From Craterostigma plantagineum (lineage: Eukaryota; Streptophyta; Magnoliopsida; Lamiales; Linderniaceae): DNA of 64,000 nucleotides. A program made the position numbers and the translations under genes. Shown one piece after another: positions 56,471 to 64,000 of the stretch (position 1 is its first letter; each line of letters begins with the position of its first letter). The notes under the pieces are model-generated. The model was not told the origin of the DNA. It did no database searches and worked only from the letters and a program-made list of their open reading frames with translations. Where the stretch lies: NCBI GenBank assembly GCA_027422505.1, contig JAPQWV010001396.1, forward strand, positions 1 through 64,000, read 5' to 3'.

Positions 56471-58526
56471 GATATTTCATTATTTAAAACGGGGAGTTTT
56501 GCGATTAAGGGGGAGCTTCTTATTTTTATTATTTAAAAAAAAAAAAAAAGGGGTTGAAATTTTAAAAGTTTGGTCAAACTGTGTCAAAATCGAACCAATT
56601 AAAAAATATTTTGGGTTGAATTTCTAATTTCTGGTCAAAAAGGGTCAAATTGGGTCCAAGACCGCGAAAATTCAGCTAACTTAAGTTTTGACCAAGCCCG
56701 CGAATTTTCGGCCCATTTACTCAAAAAATTCGCCATATACAGTCTCTCCAATCGTAAAACCCAAAACCCTTAACATTTTTTCTCATTATCCTAAAGATCC
56801 CGAGAAAATTTAAAAATTTCGCAACCTCTCTCTCAAAAAATTCGCAACCCCTCTGTCAAAAATTCGCAACACCTCACATCATCGTTTCGTCAAATCTGCA
56901 TTCAAATTTCATTCCTGCTAACTCCATCATCGCAAATCAGTTTTTCGGTATGAATGCGTCTTAAATAACCCAATTTCTGTTCGATTTACCGTGTTTTGCC
57001 CATATTATAAAACTGCTAAGTTAGGGTTTATATTTTCTCGGCTCTGAATCGCAGTATGCTAGGTTCTCTTGTTAATATCCCCAAATATACATTACCCATT
57101 CAATTACGAATCGTTTGAGCCCAGATTACAGCATTTTGGTTAAGATTGAGTAGGGTCTAGGGGTAAAATTTATTACGTCGCTTCGCTGTTTTCAACTATG
57201 TTCTTCACCGCGAAATTTTCTCAGATAAAGTGCTTTAAATTGTTAAATTTTCGCTGCTACAGTACCATAAGCCCCCGCGAATTTTTTTCTCACCGAGAAA
57301 CTTTCTCAGAAAAACTGCTTTAAATGATAAAATTCGCTGCTACAGTGAGATGAGCTCCGCGAAATTTTCAACTTACCCGAGAAAAATACTTGCACTACTG
57401 TAAGTGTTGCCCCGCGAAATTTTTAAAATTCTTACACTACAGTGAGTGTAGCCCGCGAAATTTTTAATATACCTGAGAAAAATTCTGCACTACAGTGAGT
57501 GTAGCCCCGCGAAATTTTATCTGAGAAACTTTCGTTGAGAATTTACAATATCTTAAAATTTCGCTGCTACAGCACGTGAAGTCCCACGAAAATTTCATAT
57601 ACTTCATTCCATTATCCAGATTTTCGCATCGTCTTTTTTTTCTCGCATCTACAGTGCACTGGAAATTTTCTCAATCCACAAAGATGTTTCAACCCGCGAA
57701 ATTTTCATAAACTCGCATACTACAGTGAACAAAATTTTCTCAATCCACAAGTTTTTTTTAACCGCGAAAAGATATACTCGCATCTACAGTGAACAAAAAT
57801 TTCTCAATCCACAAAGACTTTTCAATCCGCGAAATTTTCATTATATGCTGAGTGCGAAATTTTGAAACATGAGAAAACTATCATTACGTGCGAGATTTTG
57901 AAATTCTGAAATTGTGGCTAAGTGCGAAATGTTGAAAACTGAGAAATTTTTTTTAAACGTGTGAGATTTTTGTGACTGAGTGCAAAATTTCTTGAACCTG
58001 AGAAAATTTCTATATCTGATAAGTTGCGATTTTTTTTTCTCATTATATGCGAAAATTTGCACAACTTGCGAGATTCACACACTTGCGAAAATCCTTCCAT
58101 ACTTGCGAAAAATCTCACGAAAATTTTCTCTTTATGTGACAATTTTCTCGGCAAAATTTCTCTAAGTACTGAATACGAAATTTCTATGCTATATGCGAAA
58201 ATGTTCCATGCATCAGATATTTTATACAACATGCGAAAATATCCTCGACATTTCTACGTGTCATAATCGGCGAAAATTCTTCCATTACATGAGCAATTTT
58301 ACATGTCGTGTGAAATTTTTTTTCTCGATATGACTATGTGTTTATTTTAGCAAATTTTTCCATGTCCCATACACATCTTCATATCTGAAAATTTCCTAAG
58401 TGTTGAAAATTTCGTTTAAATGCCTAAAATTGTCGAAAACTCGCTACTGCATCATTTTCGCGAACTAACTGTACTACCGTGCTCCAATTTCTGTTAAGCA
58501 CAGAAATGACGGACAAAGACCAAGTA
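56471..58526 (+). other. Spacer upstream of the S5 extra ORF, with motif arrays
   Basis: AT-rich non-coding DNA with a second polypurine-like AAGGGGGAG at 56507-56515 and an A run at 56536-56549. From about 57180 it is dominated by GCGAAATTT / GCGAAAATTT words and CTACAGT words. CTACAGTACCA (57258-57268) is shared with S1 and S4. Short open frames here are artefacts of the repeats. Confidence 0.65.
57380..57850 (+). repeat. Two groups of degenerate repeats in the S5 spacer
   Basis: At about 57385-57510 a unit with CACTACAGTGAGTGTAGCCC and CGCGAAATTTT recurs about three times. At about 57650-57840 a unit of about 65 bases (CTACAGTGAACAAAA, TTCTCAATCCACAA, CCGCGAAATTTTCA) recurs about three times. 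Further down, GCGAAA words continue singly to about 58270. Confidence 0.8.
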
Positions 58527-61500
58527 CACTAGAGGCACTTGAGCAGGCTGCAATCCAAAGAGAGGTCACTCGCACGAACTCCATGCGCGTACCTATGTCC
58601 CACCACCGGAGGAGATTTTTTCACTAAGTCAATGGGCGGCCCTGGTACCCAACAACTACAAGGTGGACTTGGACAGTTTTCGGTGCGATGCCCCTGTAAT
58701 TATAGAGATTCTCAAAGGACACCACTTCGCCACGCCCTCACTCATGGCGAACCAGAAGCTCAGGTGTACCTTCAACAATTCTGGCATACGCTACAAATAG
58801 CTGGACCACTACGTCTTGCCAAGACCCTATCCGCTCAAATCGATCAAGAAACCGTCGTCCTCACTCCCAGAATACTCCAAGAAGTTCTTCAACTCCCGGT
58901 CTACTCACCATACGATCCACCACCCACTCACGACCAACTCATTGAAGACATCGACAGACTGGGCGATCAACCAGATGCCAAGAAAAAGAAAGGCCCACTT
59001 GTCCTCAGTGAAGTCACAACCGCAACCTACCACAACCCTGGCGGACACTGTACCTGCTGGTGAACAAGTGCATGTCTGGAAAGCATGCTGGTCAAGATCG
59101 CGGCAACATTCAAATCCTCACAATCATGACCGGCATCGCTCACAACCGCAAGTACAACTACGCCGACATCATCTGGGCGGACCTAGTCTCAATGATCCAG
59201 AGACGTGACCGGGAAATCGCCAAGGGAGTCACGAACCGGTTCGTCCAGTACATGCGATGGCTCCCAGCTCTAATAAAGCACTTCCGCCTACACTCAACCA
59301 ACATCCGCATCCGTCCGGCAGCAGAACATTTTCAGATACCAACTGTCGAGAAGTTCGCCAAAAAGAACACACCGGCGAAGGATCGACACGCAATGGTGAT
59401 CCGGACGACGTGCTCGCCTACGCCGACCCAACCAACCCACACGTCCAAGAATACGGGCCACACCGCCGCGTTCCGCGAGAGCCCCCGACCCCTCTCCACT
59501 GTCCCTATGGCGTGCGCAGATCAACCCACTGCTCCTATCCCGGACCAGCCACACCCCTCCCACACCCTCAAAAAGTCTTCTGGTCGCGCCGCATCCTCCT
59601 CCACCCGCGTTTCCGAAAAAACGGTCGCGTGAGGATGACGTAAGCCGCCCCACGGAGCGTCGATCGAAACAAAAAACACGATCGACCTCCTCCGCCACAA
59701 ATAAGCCGAGCCGAACCAATAGGTACAGGAGGTGATGTGGTCACCTCCCGAGTAGAAGTCGTGGCATCTGGCTCAACCACGCAAACACCCCCACCAACCC
59801 ACTTATCTTCCTCTCTACAGGAAGGTATTTCATTCCACGAGGAGCCACGTATACCATCGACATCCCACTTGGAGATGATCGATGTTGAAACAAGCAGTCC
59901 CTCGCCTCAGACTGCATCCTTTTCATGCACATCGAGTCTAGTGCCCTCACTCCCCATATTCCTTCCGTTTCTAGGACACATACACCTCTTACCGCACCAC
60001 AGAGTCTTCGTGACTCTGTCAGAACGCTCGGTGTGTCTCTGTGACTGAGAGCGGAAGACCTAGCACGGCCAACATCACAACAACCGTGAGTCTAGGCCAT
60101 CATTCGATTGAGTCTGTCTCATCGATGATGCTAACGGAAGTCTGAGTGACCCCGTCTTTTCCAGTCCCGTGCAAACGGGCGGCCGATCGGCGATATTCAC
60201 CGAGTCGGTGTCAGTTGGAGTTCTTCGTGATTCCAACTTGTTAGATTTACCCCACTTCGTCACCGAGGCCGCGCTAGAGACACGTCTTCAAGAGTTTGCA
60301 AAGACTCTTGAGGCGTCGATTTTAGACAAAGTCTACGCGCGCCTCGAAGCGTCCACGATCGACAAAGGCAAAGGTGTGGCCCGGAGACGCCACCACCGAA
60401 GCAAAATGAGGACGCGGACGCTGTTCTCCCTCCATCTCTGCCAAGGAACTATTCTACATCCTCAGAGCAAGATTCGAGTCCATGACAGAACTCGACGAGG
60501 AGGAACAGCAGATGAAGAAGATCATGACACAAACCACTGTCTTGGCGCACTCAAGGCGAGACTAGCAGGACCAGACGCGACGATCAAGATGATGATCAAG
60601 ATCGCCGCGGGGGGGAGAATAGGCAGCTGAGCTCACAAGGATTCATGCAATCGACGCCGCCCTCCTCCTCTGGACCTGAAACGACGTCCGCACCAGAAAC
60701 CTCACAAACCCACTAGCCCAAAATCCCACCCTGTTCACCCTGAGTCACTAGCCAAATCACCCTCACCACCACCCACTACCGTCTCCGAAACTCTAATCGT
60801 CACATCGACGTTAGAGACCACTCAACATCATCTCCACCCACCACCTCGGAGCCTCTAGCTGTCACATCGACGCTAGAGGCCACCACCACATCTACGCCGC
60901 CGTCACCCAAATCATCCTGCCAAAACCATTACCTCAACCGAACCACCAGAATCTCCACCAAGTCCATCCCACAATCACTAACTCCTCCGAAGCAACACCC
61001 TCGCCATCACATAGCCACACTCCTCTCGACATCGACTCCAACCTGGCTGTCGAGGACGTCTACTGCGCACAAAATGAGATTGAGGCCTACATCTTCAACG
61101 ATGAATGGCTGTACACACCCGCCGACGCAGTAGCAGCCAGGAAGTTGGTGGAAAACGCTCGACGTCTGCTAAAGGAAGCCTCGCTCACGCTGATCAACAC
61201 CGCAGACGACGAGAACGGAGAGGAGTACGACGCGGAACCGGCCGAGCTCGAGAACATCCTTCAGTTCCAAGCGCAGCAGACTGAGGCTCCTGCTGCTCAA
61301 ACGGATGTGCCCACGGTGGATATACGGGAAGCACCGTGGGAAAATAAAAAGATCACCGCGCCATTTCAGGAAGAGATCAGGAAGAGGATCTGGCGGCGCA
61401 AGGAGAAGATCGTTACCACCTTCGACGAGTATGAGCTGATGAACATCCAAAGTTGGAGCGAGAGAAAGAAGCAAACTCTATCGATGGAGCCTTCTGTGCC

Positions 61501-62207
61501 ACAAATGCACAGATAGGACGCTGTCCGACGAGGAAAAACATCAACTCAGGAAATGAAATCGGGCCCCCATCTGCAAAGTCATGACCTCCGCCACGAGTCG
61601 AAAGGACCTGTCCACTACCCAGTCTTCACAGTAATGAGGCAGGATGAGAGCTACAGTGAAGTCAGTGAGCGGACTTCAAATTTCTGCGCCTGGGTGACCT
61701 ATACAGCATGCTGGAATCCTGAAGCAGTTCAGACTCGTCCCCAGAAGCTCTGGACATCTCGTACGTGCTGAACCGGTCACCATGGATATGTGGCCTCAAG
61801 CGCCACATGCTCCGACAGGTCAGATTCTACGCCACCCACGATCTGCAGATGGCGGTGGAACATAATCTCAAGAAGGTGAACTTGACGCGCCCATCTTTCA
61901 AGAATGCAGACGACTATCGAGAGGGCGATGTGATCGACGGAGATGATCGGCGGTCGCCTACTCGAACTACAAAGGAAAGATGAGGCTCCTGCGCTGCTCC
62001 GAGGTGGCAAAAATTCTCAGATGGGACGCTCACAATCATCCAAGACAAACTCATGAGAATTTGCCGCATCCTTTCGGAAGAAGATCCCCTCTGCCGATCC
62101 AAGTTCGCGAAGCTCATTGACGCTATTGCTGACAGAATGGTTCTTCGAAGGAATCTCCGCGCCTTCGAGTTCAAGCTAGGGCTTCGCGAAACACTCACAC
62201 GCTAATC
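58527..62207 (+). pseudogene. Extra ORF of S5, a diverged subfamily member
   Basis: The order of blocks equals that of S2 although residues differ strongly: VDLDSFRCDAPVIIEIL (about 58662), VYLQQFWHTLQIA (58768), LVNKCMSGKHAGQDRGNIQI (59059), AHNRKYNYADIIWADLV, and NRFVQYMRWLPALIKHF. A Pro/Ser-rich linker with PKKRSREDD (possible nuclear signal, about 59608) follows. Then come an amphipathic helix ending ARLEASTIDKGKG (60345), an acidic/basic DDQDRRGGE motif (about 60590), and the C-terminal half: PWENKKITAPFQEEIRKRIW, EYELMNIQSWSERK, HDLQMAVEHNLKKVNL and KLIDAIADRMVLRRN. Frameshifts are present, but blocks of 120-190 residues remain open. Function unknown; no enzyme motif seen. Confidence 0.72.
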
Positions 62208-62250
62208 CACCATCCCAACGCCCAAGATTCAAGACTCCCAACAATTGACA

Positions 62251-62263
62251 CAAAGGGGGAGAT
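62251..62263 (+). other. Polypurine tract of S5
   Basis: CAAAGGGGGAGAT precedes the LTR start TGTTAGGATA. Confidence 0.9.
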
Positions 62264-62600
62264 TGTTAGGATATTTAATTTGTTGTGTCAATAGTTTAAG
62301 TCTGAGACTTATTATGTAATCATCTTTAGCTTGGGCTTGGACTAGATTGTAATTATTTTATATTAGTGATTGGGCCTTAATATTACCTAGGGTAATGTGG
62401 TATATAAGGTTTTACCAACTCACTTTGAAAGGTAATCAAAGATCAAAAAGCTAAAATTCGTTTTCACACACTACACACACTACAAGGTGAGAAATTCTCC
62501 CTTTCATTCCATCTAGCTTCTTTGATTCCTTGTTTGGTGCATTTCGGGACAACAATTCGTCCATAAGCTATTTGCTAGCCGGTCTGGTGAGTTCCTAATA
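62264..62600 (+). repeat. 3' LTR of S5
   Basis: TGTTAGGATATTTAA...GTTCCTAATA, about 337 bp, has TATATAAGG (62402) as a TATA-like site. The right end is inferred from mirror similarity of TGTTAGGA and TCCTAATA and from lengths of related LTRs. No second copy is in the window, so the 5' end of S5 is missing or outside. Confidence 0.7.
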
Positions 62601-64000
62601 TTTCATCCTTTAAACTCGAACAGGCTATAAAGTCAGTCTATAAATTATATCAGTTGACTACGTAATTTTCGTACCAAAATTCTATCGAATGCAACGTCTA
62701 CCAATACCGAAAATTGGCCTGAAGACACCGATAGGCAAATTATGATCGGGCGTTGAAAGAGCCTATGCTCATTGGAATCGGAATATTTTTCTGATTAAAT
62801 GGTGCGAAAATATTTTTCCTCAAAGGCGATAGTTTTTTTTTTATAACTTAAATCGTTTAATACAAGGGGTTCAATTCGTGAAGTTGATTTGCGAAGTGTT
62901 TGAGTTCGCAATTCCTGGATTCGTAAACTCAATTCGCCAAATAATTGCGGCCCGCGAAGCGCTTGGACTCGCAAACGCACGAGTTTGCAAAGTGGCTTGG
63001 GGTTCGCAAAAGTGCATGGTCCGCAAAGTTGGTAAGTTCGCAATGTGAGGTTCGCGACCTATGTGGACTCGCAAACTTCTAAGGATTCGCAAGGCTAGGG
63101 TTCGCAAAGAGGACCCGCGAAATGAGGTTTGCGGCTTGTGGGGATTCGCCACCTTGGACGGTTCGCCAAGCTTTCCTGATTCGCGAAGTGGAGCCCGCGA
63201 AGTGGCCCGCGTTTCGTCCTTGGGTTCGCAAGGTTCTCGGTTCGCGAAGTGGCCGAGTTCGCCAACTTCGCCGGACCCGCAAAGTCTTCAATTCGCCAAG
63301 TAGGATACGCGATCTTCATGCCACCATGGGTTCGCAAACTGGTTCAGCCCGTAAAATCCCGAGTTCGCAAATCGCCATGAGTTCGCCATCCATAGCGGGT
63401 TCGCAAACGTGTCATGACCCGCAAAACCTTGCTTTGCGAAGTAGGGTTTGCGACCTCGTGAACCCGCAAAAGGTTTGAGTTCCCAAATCTTTCCAGCCCG
63501 CAAACCTCCTCGTAAAGTGGCTTGGAGTTCGCGACTCGTTCGACCCGCGAACTATTATTTCGCGAATCCTTTCCCTCACACACTTCTCAATTCGTGAAAT
63601 ATTAACTTCAAGGATCAAAAGCTATTTCTCTCAAGAACACATTTAATCGGTGGGTATGAACTTATAAACCCTAAAGTTCGAGCTTATTAAAATGTAAGAT
63701 TAGCCCTAATTTTCGCACTTAATCACTCCTAAACACGTTATTATAAAGCTAAAATACCAAATCAAGGTTAGAAAATATACCCTCGAAAATTCGAATTGCA
63801 CGAACACTAGAAATTGGTATTTTCGTTTTCTTAGTTCTTAAAATACGCTAATACTTGGATAAACTATGAAATCACAGTAGCTAAAAGTAATATTTTTCAC
63901 TTACCAAATTCGAAATTCCTAAGCTAGTTGGAGTTATTTTGATTCGGCTTCCTTTCGGCTCTTCCTTCCTCTTCTCTCCTTTTCTTTCGTTTGTTCTTCA
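62601..64000 (-). mobile_element. Partial inverted LTR, probably of another chromovirus-type element
   Basis: Read on the minus strand from 64000 it shows a purine-rich tract (64000-63940), AATTTCGAATTTG followed by GTAAGT (63904-63899), AT-rich DNA, and a dense motif array (63600-62880). The central chromovirus LTR has the same order: purine-rich tract, AATTCGAAGTTG followed by GTAAGT (37623), AT-rich DNA, array at 37885. No coding region is seen. The boundary with S5 between 62601 and 62870 could not be set, and that stretch shows nothing recognisable. Confidence 0.45.
62880..63600. repeat. TTYGCRA / CCCGCRA motif array
   Basis: I count about 45 words of the form (T/C)(T/C)CGC(A/G/C)A in 720 bases, such as TTCGCAAA, TTCGCGAA, CCCGCAAA, CCCGCGAA and TTCGCCA. 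They are spaced irregularly about 10-25 bases apart and separated by unrelated sequence. Open frames on both strands through it are compositional. Confidence 0.9.

Noticed and set aside
59294..59719. Minus-strand 141-residue Gly/Arg-rich open frame
   Set aside because: It is antisense to the Pro/Ser-rich linker of the S5 extra ORF and has no recognisable domain.

Overview
The window is plant nuclear DNA built almost entirely of nested, broken LTR retrotransposons. The evidence is plant initiator-tRNA-Met primer sites, Ty1/copia and chromodomain-bearing Ty3/gypsy pol genes, a hAT-type MITE and long AT-rich non-coding stretches. I see no supportable single-copy host gene, tRNA or rRNA. The style of the elements suggests a eudicot, perhaps an asterid, but that is a weak inference. 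Almost every coding region carries stops and frameshifts.

The oldest layer is a chain of related Sirevirus-like copia units in + orientation. S1 has an RNase H tail at 3976, a long spacer, an extra 3' ORF at 20008 and an LTR at 20971. S3 follows that LTR with a primer site and leader, a gag at 41.5 kb, the end of the extra ORF at 42.9 kb and an LTR at 43212. S4 follows that LTR with a leader, a gag fragment, a spacer and an extra ORF at 45802 that resumes at 56034. Neighbouring units share single LTRs, so this is an LTR-internal-LTR-internal chain. A diverged cousin, S5, occupies about 56.5-62.6 kb. Another copy, S2, lies in minus orientation at 13060-17041.

Three members of a second copia family (Angela/Tork-like, tentative) with LTRs of about 1.9-2.2 kb and leaders of about 1.7-1.9 kb are inserted into the chain. 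Copia A (5836-17641, target duplication CTTTT) lies in the S1 spacer. Copia B (22590-41465) lies in the S3 leader. Copia C (47985-56033, target duplication AAACC) lies in the S4 extra ORF. They were hit in turn: S2 entered the 3' LTR of A (target duplication CAAAA), and B received a 620-bp hAT MITE (8-bp duplication GGTGTAAA) and a complete 10.6-kb Tekay/Del-like chromovirus (29516-40122, duplication ATACG). Parts of two more chromovirus-type LTRs, both inverted, appear to fill the window ends (1-3975 and about 62.6-64.0 kb).

Two things stand out. First, the Sirevirus-like units carry a large extra ORF in the position where some Sireviruses carry an env-like gene. It has a conserved order of domains in two diverged subfamilies and no known function that I can assign. 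Second, several unrelated element families each carry, in non-coding LTR or leader DNA, a dense irregular array of their own short CG-containing motif: TGTCGA in the central chromovirus, TTYGCRA at the right end, GGCCGTGA in copia A, TTTCGATCG and GCGAAATTT in the Sirevirus-like leaders.
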